A DNA stretch of 64,000 nucleotides. Source: DAOUJH01 sp965116555. Its GTDB lineage: Bacteria; Chloroflexota; Dehalococcoidia; Lucifugimonadales; QGNO01. Every line of letters starts with the position of its first letter. Position 1 is the first letter of the stretch. Where the stretch lies: the NCBI GenBank assembly GCA_965116555.1, contig OZ220698.1, positions 1,302,001 through 1,366,000 on the forward strand, written 5' to 3'. The notes beneath the pieces were generated by a model. It saw only the letters and a program-made list of their open reading frames with translations. It was not told the origin of the DNA and did no database searches. Below are positions 56,459-64,000 of this stretch, piece after piece. Position numbers and translations under genes: made by a program.

Positions 56459-58027
56459 ATGTTAAGAAGACCGGACGACAACGTAGAAGACGATTTAAAC
56501 GCCGATAGACTACGCCCCATACACAGCGACGACCTCAGGGGCTTGATCCCCATCCCCTTCCAGAATAGCGACGATTCCGAGGAGATCACCGTCACGCCTC
56601 GCGAATCGCAAATCGTTGAGGCAGACGCCGAGGAAGAGGACTGGCCCGAAGGTTCATCTGAAAGCGAAACTCGCTCTGAAGAGCCGGACGAGGCTGCCAT
56701 CCTTGCCGCAGCTGCTGCCGCTGCCACTGAGGGCATAGATACCACGGACATGATCGACGACCCTGTACGCATGTACCTGCGCGAGATAGGGCGCGTGTCC
56801 CTGCTGACCGCTAAAGATGAGCGCTGGCTGGCCAGAGCCATGGAGAGCGGCATATACATTGAACGGTTGGAGCAGGAGCTTGCTTCACCAACCGGAGCGC
56901 CTCCCCAGGCCCAAGAGATCATCCATCATCTGCTCAGGGAAAGCGGCCGCCTTGCCTATATAGAGAAGGCGCTTGCCTGGAAACACAGCCTACCCTACCC
57001 CTTGCCCCTCAAAGAGGTCGCTTCCAATCCGGAATTTCGCGCCGCAGTGGACTCTCCCATAGACCACGAGAAGATGCAGGAAGTGGCAGACCACGCCGGC
57101 AGGACACTGGAAGATATAGAAGAGGGCGTGATCAAGCTCTCGTTGAACAGCCGTCTTCTACCACAGGACGCTATTGAGATCATTGGCGAAGGCGTAACCC
57201 TGGAGGAACTCGCGGAAATTGTGGAAGAAGGCGCCATGTGGAGCCAGTTGGGCCCGTACGAGTTCCTCTTTCGCATGTACCTGAACAAAGTCAAGCGAGA
57301 GGGCAAGACAGCTCAGCGGCACCTTACGGAGGCCAACCTCCGCTTGGTGGTCAGCGTAGCCAAGAAATACATCGGCAGAGGCATGTCTCTGCTTGACCTC
57401 ATCCAGGAAGGAAACATCGGCCTTATCAGGGCGGTGGAGAAGTTCGATTACCGCAAGGGCTACAAGTTCTCCACCTACGCCACCTGGTGGATACGGCAGG
57501 CCATCACCCGCGCCATAGCCGACCAGGCCAGGACTATCCGTATTCCCGTACACATGGTAGAGACCATTAACAAACTGTTGCGCGTAAGCCGTAGGCTGGT
57601 GCAGGAATACGGACGGGAACCCACCAGTGATGAGATTAGCTGGGACATGGATATACCATCGGAAAAAGTCAGGGAAATCCTCAAGATTTCTCAGGAGCCC
57701 GTTTCGCTGGAGACACCCATTGGAGAAGAGGAGGACTCTCATCTCGGCGACTTCATAGAAGACCGCACCGCTTTGGCTCCGGCGGATGCCGCCAGCTACC
57801 AGCTCCTCAAAGAGCAGATAGACGAAGTGCTGGACAGTCTTAACGAACGTGAGAAGCGCGTGTTGCAGCTCAGGTTTGGCCTGGAGGATGGGCGCAGCCG
57901 CACCCTGGAAGAGGTGGGACGGGAGTTTGGCGTGACAAGGGAAAGGATACGCCAGATAGAGGCAAAGGCGTTGCGCAAGCTGCGTCACCCTACCCGCTCC
58001 AAGAAGCTGCGCGACTTTCTGGAATAG
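56459..58027 (+). CDS. rpoD: Primary RNA polymerase sigma factor (RpoD/SigA)
   Basis: Housekeeping sigma-70 (522 aa), start behind AAAGGAGAG. The N-terminal 100 residues are acidic with an Ala run and replace a classical region 1.1. Region 1.2 is DPVRMYLREIGRVSLLTAKDE. Region 2 is LRLVVSVAKKYIGRGMSLLDLIQEGNIGLIRAVEKFDYRKGYKFSTYATWWIRQAI in full, followed by regions 3 and 4 with LEEVGREFGVTRERIRQIE. It ends KLRDFLE. An insert of about 100 residues between 1.2 and 2 is normal for this group. Confidence 0.98.
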   Translation: MLRRPDDNVEDDLNADRLRPIHSDDLRGLIPIPFQNSDDSEEITVTPRESQIVEADAEEEDWPEGSSESETRSEEPDEAAILAAAAAAATEGIDTTDMIDDPVRMYLREIGRVSLLTAKDERWLARAMESGIYIERLEQELASPTGAPPQAQEIIHHLLRESGRLAYIEKALAWKHSLPYPLPLKEVASNPEFRAAVDSPIDHEKMQEVADHAGRTLEDIEEGVIKLSLNSRLLPQDAIEIIGEGVTLEELAEIVEEGAMWSQLGPYEFLFRMYLNKVKREGKTAQRHLTEANLRLVVSVAKKYIGRGMSLLDLIQEGNIGLIRAVEKFDYRKGYKFSTYATWWIRQAITRAIADQARTIRIPVHMVETINKLLRVSRRLVQEYGREPTSDEISWDMDIPSEKVREILKISQEPVSLETPIGEEEDSHLGDFIEDRTALAPADAASYQLLKEQIDEVLDSLNEREKRVLQLRFGLEDGRSRTLEEVGREFGVTRERIRQIEAKALRKLRHPTRSKKLRDFLE

Positions 58028-58090
58028 TCCCGACCCTCCCCGGCGCCCTCTGCAATCCAACCGTCGAGCGATTCGCATCTATCTTCACAT

Positions 58091-58106
58091 GAGCGGGCTT
58101 CCGCTC
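58091..58106 (+). terminator. Candidate terminator after rpoD
   Basis: GAGCGG-GCTT-CCGCTC is a perfect 6-bp stem with a tetraloop, 64 nt after the rpoD stop, followed by CTCATTTG, a weak T-rich tail. Also close to the mutM promoter region (TAGAAT near 58120). Confidence 0.4.
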
Positions 58107-58150
58107 CTCATTTGTAGTAGAATCCGGTCAAATTCAAAGGCAAGCCTAAG

Positions 58151-58978
58151 ATGCCTGAAGCGCCCGACCTGGAAGTCATCAAAGAAGTCCTAATCCGCCA
58201 CATAACTGGCTGCAAGGTTAGCTATGCCAAAGTGCTCAGGCCAACCGTCCTCAGATCTCTAGCTGCCCCTAACTTTCCAGAAGACGTCACTGGCCGTACG
58301 GTTGAGCGGATGGCCCGCAAGGGCAAATTCCTCTTGCTTGACCTCAGCCCCGGCCGAATGCTGGCGATCAATCCAATGCTTACCGGCGCTTTCCAGCTAT
58401 GCTCTCCGCAGACCAGAGTATTCAAGCGGACTTGCCTGGTCATTGGAATAGGCCAAGAGTTGGAGATGCGATACATAGACGACAGGCAGATGGGGCTGGT
58501 CTACTACGTTGAACCGGCCCAGCTGGCCCAGGTGCCGCGGTTGAATGAGCAAGGACCGGACGTGCTGGACGACGACATCAGCTTCCCTGAGTTCAAGGCC
58601 AGGCTGCGTCCTTACCACGGTGAGATCAAAGGAGTGCTTACTCGGGGCGCTTTCATATCCGGGATAGGGAACGCCTACAGCGATGAGATTCTATTCTCAG
58701 CCGGCATATCGCCATTTCGCAGGCGTAAGAGCCTGTCGGATGAAGAGTTGATGAGGCTTCATCGCAGTGCCAAGCAGGTAATGTCGGATGCAGTAGAGAT
58801 CCTCAGAGAGAGAATGCAAGAGGAGACTCATCACAAGATTCGCGACTTCCTCCAAGTGCACAACAAGGGTGGGGAGCCCTGCCCGCGCTGCGGCAATAAA
58901 ATCAGCCAGCTTACGGCAAACCAGCAAATCACCAGCTATTGCAGGCACTGTCAGCCAGGCATGCTCATCAAATCATAG
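58151..58978 (+). CDS. mutM: Formamidopyrimidine-DNA glycosylase / Nei family
   Basis: Base-excision repair glycosylase and AP lyase (275 aa). The N-terminus PEAPDLEV supplies the catalytic Pro and Glu (classical form PELPEV). The Lys in RKGKFLLLDL, the helix-two-turn-helix (GAFISGIGNAYSDEILF) and the C-terminal zinc finger (CPRCG then CRHC) are present. The PEAPDLE variant is commoner in some Fpg/Nei lineages, so substrate preference could differ from 8-oxoG. The AlkA-like gene begins 8 nt after its stop. Confidence 0.93.
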   Translation: MPEAPDLEVIKEVLIRHITGCKVSYAKVLRPTVLRSLAAPNFPEDVTGRTVERMARKGKFLLLDLSPGRMLAINPMLTGAFQLCSPQTRVFKRTCLVIGIGQELEMRYIDDRQMGLVYYVEPAQLAQVPRLNEQGPDVLDDDISFPEFKARLRPYHGEIKGVLTRGAFISGIGNAYSDEILFSAGISPFRRRKSLSDEELMRLHRSAKQVMSDAVEILRERMQEETHHKIRDFLQVHNKGGEPCPRCGNKISQLTANQQITSYCRHCQPGMLIKS

Positions 58979-58985
58979 GACAACC

Positions 58986-59924
58986 GTGACCCAGCTAATC
59001 TTAAAGCCCGTCCCGCCTTTTAATCTGCGCCTAACCGCCGGACATCTTACATATCATCAGGAACAGTTCAGCGCTGAAGCGTACTTGGATGGGAAGTATT
59101 TGAGAGTGTTCGATGGAGCAACTCCCACCCTCGTAGAAGTGGCCTCCATCGGCGCCATGAACGCCCCGGAGCTTTCCATCTCTCTTCCTGATAACGCACC
59201 GCATGGCGTTGATGGCGCGGCTATTGTTGAAGAAATAGCACTTTCCCTGAATACAGACTTTGACCTAAGCCATTTCTACCAGATTGCCAAAGACGACCCC
59301 GTCCTCTCTCAAGCGACCCGTACTTTTTGTGGCCTGCACCCTCCCAGGAACGGTTCCCTATTCCAATCTTTGCTGTTGTCAATCGTTTCCCAGCAAATCT
59401 CAGGGGCGGCGGCAAGAGCCATCCGCGGTAGGATCATAGAGGCACTGGGAACTCCCCTCAGCTTCAACGGAAGGACTTTCCATTTGTTCCCCAAAGCGGA
59501 ATCGTTCCTTAAATCCGGGCAGGAAGCGTTGCGCTCCCTGGGTCTCAGCAACAGAAAAGCCGAATATGTGCTGGAGATTGCATCGAAGGATGTGGAGGGT
59601 TTGCTTGACATTCACCGGCTTGAGCGTCTTGACAATCAGGAAGTGCTTCGTGATCTGGTGCAGCTGCGCGGCATAGGCCATTGGACGGCGCAGTGGGTTC
59701 TGATCAACTCTTTGGGTCGCATGGACGCCTTTCCTGCCGGGGACCTGGCCCTGCAAAGGGCAATTTCGGAGCACTACCTCGGCGGCAAGCGCCTCAGTGA
59801 GAAGGAGACCGCCGCCTTTGCCCAGGAACGGTGGCCTGGATATGCGGGCCTCTCCACCATATACCTGTTTGCACAGTTAAGACAGCAAAGAGCTACCCAA
59901 AGCGGCGGCAAGACAGCTAAATGA
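58986..59924 (+). CDS. DNA-3-methyladenine glycosylase II (AlkA-like)
   Basis: Alkylbase glycosylase (312 aa). It starts at GTG 58986 (TQLILKPVPPFNLRLTAG), with AGGA upstream; the frame's earlier part lies inside mutM. The N-terminal AlkA_N-like domain is followed by the HhH-GPD core: SLLLSIVSQQISGAAARAI, the hairpin LVQLRGIGHWTAQWVL, and catalytic Asp in FPAGDLALQRA. Its stop overlaps the start of the ferritin/VIT1 gene by 4 nt (ATGA). Three genes mutM-alkA-VIT1 thus form a coupled unit. Confidence 0.92.
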   Translation: MTQLILKPVPPFNLRLTAGHLTYHQEQFSAEAYLDGKYLRVFDGATPTLVEVASIGAMNAPELSISLPDNAPHGVDGAAIVEEIALSLNTDFDLSHFYQIAKDDPVLSQATRTFCGLHPPRNGSLFQSLLLSIVSQQISGAAARAIRGRIIEALGTPLSFNGRTFHLFPKAESFLKSGQEALRSLGLSNRKAEYVLEIASKDVEGLLDIHRLERLDNQEVLRDLVQLRGIGHWTAQWVLINSLGRMDAFPAGDLALQRAISEHYLGGKRLSEKETAAFAQERWPGYAGLSTIYLFAQLRQQRATQSGGKTAK

Positions 59925-61033
59925 AAACTAGGCATACGGAAAACGCTCGCTATCATGTCTACCTTGAGGCGGAACGAGAAGCCGTTGCTCTCTACACGGC
60001 TATGGCCGATGCTGAACCGGACCCCCGGCGCTCTAGGATATTCCGCCGACTTGTAGAAGCAGAGGAACGCCACGTGGCCCATTGGGCCGGGAAATTGGGT
60101 TTAGACGTAAATGACTTGCCTCCATACCGTCCCAAGCTAAAGATCAAGATGCTTGGCTGGCTGGCGTGCCAGCTCGGCACACAGAGAGTGCTGCCTGTGG
60201 TGATGCGAATAGAGAGCAGCGACACCGACATGTACGCCGGAGAACCGGAAGCCAGGGACATAATGGACGAAGAGAAAGGGCATTCCAAAACGCTGCTAGA
60301 CCTGAAAGAAGGCCGCTACCCGGCAAGTGAACTGGGCGGCGGAGTGCTGCAAAAAGCAGCCGCTGGGGGGGCGTTCCGTGCCGCCGTGCTCGGCGGCAAC
60401 GACGGTTTGATATCCAATCTAGGGATAGTTTGGGGTGTATCCGGAGGCACCTCCAACCCGGACTTTGTCCTGCTGGCGGGCGTTGCCGGTCTGGTTGCCG
60501 GCGCCATCTCCATGGCGGCGGGCGAGTACGTTTCCATAAGAGCAGACCGCGAGCTGGCAGAGTCGCAGATAGAGAAGGAACGGCTTGAGATAGAGCAGAT
60601 CCCAGAGGAAGAAAAAGAAGAGCTGTCCCTGATCTACCAGTTGAAAGGTCTCACTGAAGATGAGGCGAATATCCTGGCGGAACGTATCATGCAAGACCCG
60701 GAGGCTGCGCTTGAAACCATGGCCCGGGAAGAGCTGGGGTTGAACCCCAGCCAGCTGGGCTCGCCATGGGGCGCCGCCGCCAGTTCATTCATAGCATTTG
60801 CCGCGGGAGCATTCGTTCCCTTGATTCCGTATGTATTCGGGCTTGAAAGAAGCCCTGCCCTCGTGGTTGGTGGAAGTCTTAGCGCCCTGGCGCTGCTGAT
60901 CACGGGTTCCTCTCTGGCCTATCTATCCGGAAGGCACCCTATGCGTGGCGGCTTGCGCATGCTGGCCATTGGCGCCGGTTCCGCGTTAGTCACCTTTTCC
61001 ATAGGAAGGCTGGTGGGTATCTCACTCAGCTAG
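59921..61033 (+). CDS. Ferritin-like / VIT1 (CCC1) iron transporter fusion, MbfA-type
   Basis: A 370-aa protein. Residues 1-140 are a rubrerythrin/ferritin-like bundle with iron-ligand Glu/His pairs (YLEAEREAVALY; EAEERHVAHW; IMDEEKGHSKTLLDL). The rest is a VIT1/CCC1 membrane domain: AAVLGGNDGLISNLGIVWGVSG, AGAISMAAGEYVSIRADRE with the metal-binding cytoplasmic helix (QIEKERLEIEQIPEEEKEE), and C-terminal helices. Members such as MbfA export or sequester iron under peroxide stress. It is translationally coupled to AlkA, linking iron control to repair of oxidised bases. Confidence 0.93.
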   Translation: MKTRHTENARYHVYLEAEREAVALYTAMADAEPDPRRSRIFRRLVEAEERHVAHWAGKLGLDVNDLPPYRPKLKIKMLGWLACQLGTQRVLPVVMRIESSDTDMYAGEPEARDIMDEEKGHSKTLLDLKEGRYPASELGGGVLQKAAAGGAFRAAVLGGNDGLISNLGIVWGVSGGTSNPDFVLLAGVAGLVAGAISMAAGEYVSIRADRELAESQIEKERLEIEQIPEEEKEELSLIYQLKGLTEDEANILAERIMQDPEAALETMAREELGLNPSQLGSPWGAAASSFIAFAAGAFVPLIPYVFGLERSPALVVGGSLSALALLITGSSLAYLSGRHPMRGGLRMLAIGAGSALVTFSIGRLVGISLS

Positions 61034-61059
61034 ACCGGCTATGCGCGCTTTTCCCACTC

Positions 61060-62394
61060 CTAGCGGAGCAGGCCTGAAAGGCTGCGCGGGACGCGGCCCG
61101 ACGCCATCTGCTTCATCAGCTTCTGTGTCTGCTTGAACTGGTTCAGCAGTTGATTTACGTCCTTGGGCTCGGTGCCGCTCCCTTTTGCGATACGGCGCTT
61201 CCGACTGCCGTTGAGCATGTCCGGATTGCGGCGTTCCTGCGGCGTCATGGAGAAGACAATAGCCTCCACCCTTTTTAGCCTGCTCTCGTCCATGGCATCC
61301 GTGGGGAGTCGCTTGGAGAGGCTGGAAAACCCGGGTATCATCTCCATGATGCCGGAAATGGGACCCATTCGCCTCAGCTGTTGTAGCTGCTGAAGGAAGT
61401 CCTCCAGGTCAAAAGTGGCGCGGCGCATCTTCTTTTCCAGCTCTTTTGCCTGGTCCTCCGTGATTTCGGCCTGAGCCTTTTCCACAAGGGTAGCCACGTC
61501 GCCCATGCCTATAATGCGGGACGCCATGCGGTCCGGATGGAACGGCTCCAGAGCATCGCTCCGCTCACCTATGCCAGCGAACTTGATGGGCACCCCGGTA
61601 ACGTGGGCAATGGAAAGGGCAGCGCCGCCCCTGGCATCTCCGTCCAGCTTGGAGAGGATGTGCCCGGTTATGCCGATTCGTTGGTGGAACTCAACCGCAG
61701 CGTTCACTGCATCCTGTCCGGTCATGGCGTCCACCACAAGAAGCGACTCGCTGGGACTGGTGGCGGCCTTTACCCGTTCCATCTCATCCATGAGCTCATC
61801 GTCGATGTGAAGACGTCCACTGGTGTCGATTATTACCCAGGCGACGCCAAGGTTTCTGGCATGCTCCAGGCCACGACTGGCCACGCCTTCAGCCGTAGAG
61901 GTCAGGGGATCTTCATGGTACACCGGTACGTCTAGCTGACGGCCCAGGGCAGCCAGTTGTTGAATAGCAGCGGGCCGTCTGAGGTCGGCCGCCACCAGCA
62001 AGGAACGGTGGCCCTGGCGTCTCAGGTACATGCTAAGCTTTGCCGCAGTGGTCGTCTTCCCTGAACCCTGCAGTCCCACCATGAGAGCCACCGACGGCGC
62101 CTGCGACGAGGCCTGAAGGCCGTGATGGCCCTCTCCCAGGATTCCAACAAGCTCCTCGTATACAAAGGTAACCACCTGCTGTCCCGGGCTCAGGCTTTGC
62201 AGGACATTGCTGTCCAAGGCGCGCTCTCTTATGCGCCCCACCAGCTCACGAGCCACCCTGAAATTGACGTCCGCCTCAAGGAGAGCGACACGAACCTCTC
62301 GGAGGGCTTCATCCACGTCCTTTTCGGTGAGACGACCCCGGTTGGTGAGCCGCCCCAAGACGGCGGTTAGCTTGTCGGTAAGCGCGTCAAACAT
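61060..62394 (-). CDS. ffh: Signal recognition particle protein Ffh
   Basis: SRP54 GTPase (444 aa). The N domain is FDALTDKLTAVLGRLTNRGRLTEKDVDEALREVRVALLEADVNF. The G domain has GLQGSGKTTTAAKLS (about 108-121), DTSGRLHIDDELMDEM and SKLDGDARGGAAL. The Met-rich M domain carries the RNA-binding MTPQERRNPDMLNGSRKRRIAKGSG. The C-terminus is short. No ftsY or SRP RNA was found nearby. It follows the aspartate dehydrogenase gene by 21 nt. Confidence 0.98.
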   Translation of the reverse strand: MFDALTDKLTAVLGRLTNRGRLTEKDVDEALREVRVALLEADVNFRVARELVGRIRERALDSNVLQSLSPGQQVVTFVYEELVGILGEGHHGLQASSQAPSVALMVGLQGSGKTTTAAKLSMYLRRQGHRSLLVAADLRRPAAIQQLAALGRQLDVPVYHEDPLTSTAEGVASRGLEHARNLGVAWVIIDTSGRLHIDDELMDEMERVKAATSPSESLLVVDAMTGQDAVNAAVEFHQRIGITGHILSKLDGDARGGAALSIAHVTGVPIKFAGIGERSDALEPFHPDRMASRIIGMGDVATLVEKAQAEITEDQAKELEKKMRRATFDLEDFLQQLQQLRRMGPISGIMEMIPGFSSLSKRLPTDAMDESRLKRVEAIVFSMTPQERRNPDMLNGSRKRRIAKGSGTEPKDVNQLLNQFKQTQKLMKQMASGRVPRSLSGLLR

Positions 62395-62415
62395 AGCGTC
62401 CCTGAGCTAGCTGCT

Positions 62416-63219
62416 TCATATCCCTATGTTCAGAGGCGATGCCATCTGCTTCAAGTAGGCCAGCACCGACAGCGCGGTAAGCCGCCCCGTCCTAGGGTTG
62501 TCGTCAGAGGGGATGTTTTCTATGTGGAACTGGAGCTTGCCAAACTCTCCTTCCGCCACAACGTCGTGGGTGTTGCGCGTTACGGCAGGGTCGGCAATTA
62601 CGCGTATACGAGTTTTATCGGGGCCGATTCCAGCCATGCTCACCGCTGCCGCCACGTTCACGTTGGCCGGGAAGCGTTTGAATCCCTCGCTCACAGGCCC
62701 CTCGAACACCTCGGTGGCCTCTGTAATCGCATCTAGGTCTATACCCGCCATCTCCACTCCCGGCGAGCCCTTCAGTCCTTCCGGAGGCTTGCGAGTGATC
62801 ATTGTGATGCTGTCTATCTGCCCCTCCGATGCGGCCAGCAGGCCGTCCAGTCCAATTATCGCCCCGGAAGGCACGTGGATACGTGCGCCTTTCCGTCTTG
62901 CCAGCTCAAAGAGGTCGTCACGACCCAGCAGAGCGCCGCAGCTCACCACCACCACGGATTTCCCGGCCTCTAAAGACGTGGTCACTATCTCTTCCACGGC
63001 ATGCGCACCCGCCGCCTCTATTACCACGTCGCAAAGGGCCGGCACTTCATGCAGTGGAACCACCTTAGGCCGGGATTCAAGCATTGCGGCAAGCTCGCGT
63101 GCCTTGTCTTCAGTGCGGCTGCTCAGTGCCGTAACTCTGAGGCCAGGCGCCTTGCCTACCTCCAACTCCGTCGCTACCTTTCGCCCTATGCTTCCCGCTC
63201 CAACTATGCCTATGTCCAT
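62416..63219 (-). CDS. nadX: L-aspartate dehydrogenase
   Basis: NAD(P)-dependent oxidase of aspartate to iminoaspartate, the first step of NAD synthesis in organisms that use it instead of NadB (267 aa). The Rossmann motif IGIVGAGSIGRKVA opens the protein; VIEAAGAHAVEEIV, SCGALLG and PSGAIIGLDGL form the substrate pocket. FKRFPANVNVAAAVSMAG and the catalytic His in RNTHDVVAEGEFG are family features. No nadA or nadC neighbours are visible. Confidence 0.92.
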   Translation of the reverse strand: MDIGIVGAGSIGRKVATELEVGKAPGLRVTALSSRTEDKARELAAMLESRPKVVPLHEVPALCDVVIEAAGAHAVEEIVTTSLEAGKSVVVVSCGALLGRDDLFELARRKGARIHVPSGAIIGLDGLLAASEGQIDSITMITRKPPEGLKGSPGVEMAGIDLDAITEATEVFEGPVSEGFKRFPANVNVAAAVSMAGIGPDKTRIRVIADPAVTRNTHDVVAEGEFGKLQFHIENIPSDDNPRTGRLTALSVLAYLKQMASPLNIGI

Positions 63220-63342
63220 TTACGCTCTCCCATCTCGCTCACAATCCTTGATTATAGCGCAATCCACGGGAGCTTGTAGCGTGACAGCAAGCATATTCGG
63301 CAATAGAATGAGCGTAACCGCATTTCCAGGCAGGGAGGAGCT

Positions 63343-63555
63343 ATGAACGACGACAACGCACGCAACGCCGAGGTAGAGGAGCGCTCCGCCGTATTGAAGC
63401 GCCGTTTCGGCAATCAGCTCAACGCGGAGCAGATGGATGAGGTGGCAAAGGGCGCTGAGGCCAGCGTGGACTTATCACTGGCACTCAAAAAATTCCAGTT
63501 GGACTACAGCGACGAGCCACCTTCTCTGTTCCAACCCTACAGGAAAGAGGGGTAG
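63343..63555 (+). CDS. Small protein upstream of amidase
   Basis: A 70-aa charged, helical protein with a strong GGGAGGAG ribosome site and a start only 2 nt coupled upstream of the amidase gene (stop 63555, next ATG 63558). The sequence (EERSAVLKRRFGNQLNAEQMDEVAKGAEASVDLSLALKKFQL) has no motif I recognise. Its position and helical nature resemble GatC-like or other small amidase partners, but GatC similarity is not evident. Confidence 0.7.
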   Translation: MNDDNARNAEVEERSAVLKRRFGNQLNAEQMDEVAKGAEASVDLSLALKKFQLDYSDEPPSLFQPYRKEG

Positions 63556-63557
63556 CC

Positions 63558-64000
63558 ATGACTACAGAACTGCAATTCCTCTCTGTACGCAAGCTCGGCG
63601 GCCTCCTGCGCACTAAACAAGTATCTCCGGTGGAGCTAGCCGAGTTCTTCTTGGACAAGCTGGAAAGCGAAGGCCCAAGGTACAATGCGCTGGTTGCCCT
63701 GACCCGGGAGCGCGCCCTTAAGCAGGCCAAACAGGCCGAAAGGGAAATAGCCTCCGGCGAGTACAGGGGCCCGCTGCACGGCATCCCTTACGGTTTGAAG
63801 GACCTCGTCGCCACGGCTGGGGGCACTCCCACCACCTGGGGCGCCGTACCGTTCCAAGACCAGACCTTTGACTACGATGCCACCATCGTGCAGAAACTGG
63901 ACGCCGCCGGCGCCGTCCTTGTCGCCAAGCTCGCTATGGTGGAGTTGGCGGGCGGCATGGGCTATCTCTATCCGTCGGCATCGGCCACCGGGCCCGCCAT
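63558..64000 (+). CDS. Amidase signature family protein (N-terminal part, runs off window)
   Basis: The first 147 codons of an amidase. The opening LSVRKLGGLLRTKQVSPVELAEFFLDKLE and the catalytic Lys in PLHGIPYGLKDLVATAGGTPTTWG are the conserved N-terminal features; the Ser-Gly-rich signature with cis-Ser and nucleophile Ser lies beyond the edge. It could be GatA or a general aliphatic amidase. The small upstream gene and the GIPYGLKD (rather than GIPVAVKD) form favour a non-GatA amidase. Confidence 0.9.
   Translation, partial: MTTELQFLSVRKLGGLLRTKQVSPVELAEFFLDKLESEGPRYNALVALTRERALKQAKQAEREIASGEYRGPLHGIPYGLKDLVATAGGTPTTWGAVPFQDQTFDYDATIVQKLDAAGAVLVAKLAMVELAGGMGYLYPSASATGPA

Overview
The window looks like a chromosomal segment of a GC-rich, free-living bacterium, most likely a Chloroflexota lineage (Dehalococcoidia/SAR202-like). 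That assignment is an inference from gene content and protein style: a single-turn dgt-dnaG-rpoD operon, a Ycf45-type R3H ATPase, PdxS/PdxT, an ECF sigma factor with a DUF4349 partner, a MetH-like/MetF fusion, and IS481-type debris. No rRNA or phylogenetic marker was compared. Most genes are housekeeping genes packed in short operons, with start/stop overlaps and good AGGAGG-type ribosome sites. Accessory material sits in a few gaps.

Layout. 1-3333: a leftward peptide-type ABC importer (binding lipoprotein, DppB, start of DppC). 3691-5754: a lone membrane protein, tRNA-Ala(GGC), an Asp/Glu racemase-superfamily gene and a regulatory leader. 5755-8223: leuS. 8241-9861: a small restriction-like island with a methyltransferase-like remnant. 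9864-13111: YHS protein, NHL propeller, EF-G-like GTPase. 13259-15462: a membrane-anchored metallopeptidase, a DUF805 protein and a repeat-rich gap ending in a group II intron relic. 15575-21512: rightward ybeY-dnaX-ebfC-recR-recO-accC-accB. 21552-26250: leftward pdxS-pdxT-GNAT-R3H ATPase-tmk. 26400-29710: DinB, a membrane protein, and an ECF sigma/DUF4349 pair. 29889-32831: uvrA. 33147-39660: an orphan binding protein, an IS remnant, a drug/lipid-type ABC exporter with four permeases around one ATPase, and repeat-rich DNA. 39660-42806: two tandem asparaginase-like genes and an acyltransferase E2. 42812-49905: methionine/threonine genes and a Gld-type ABC system. 50107-53370: AdoMet decarboxylase and PPDK. 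53554-63219: dgt-dnaG-rpoD, mutM-alkA-ferritin/VIT1, ffh, aspartate dehydrogenase. 63343-64000: a small protein and the start of an amidase.

The most interesting non-coding signal is upstream of leuS. A 21-codon leader peptide with seven Leu codons ends exactly at a GGGGCG segment that can pair with the same CGCCCC used by a strong intrinsic terminator, which is the layout of classical translational attenuation. The leader is preceded by a roughly 33-bp cassette. A near copy of this cassette stands in front of the racemase-family gene 840 bp upstream. In both places TATAAT lies exactly 9 nt before the ATG, predicting two leaderless transcripts under shared control.

Other points worth attention are the restriction island with its relic overlap, dispersed repeats whose head motif is iterated with a 19-20 bp period at several loci, a likely operator palindrome at uvrA, and two asparaginase paralogues that both lack the substrate-binding Asp. 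All functional calls rest on reading motifs by eye; no database search was run.
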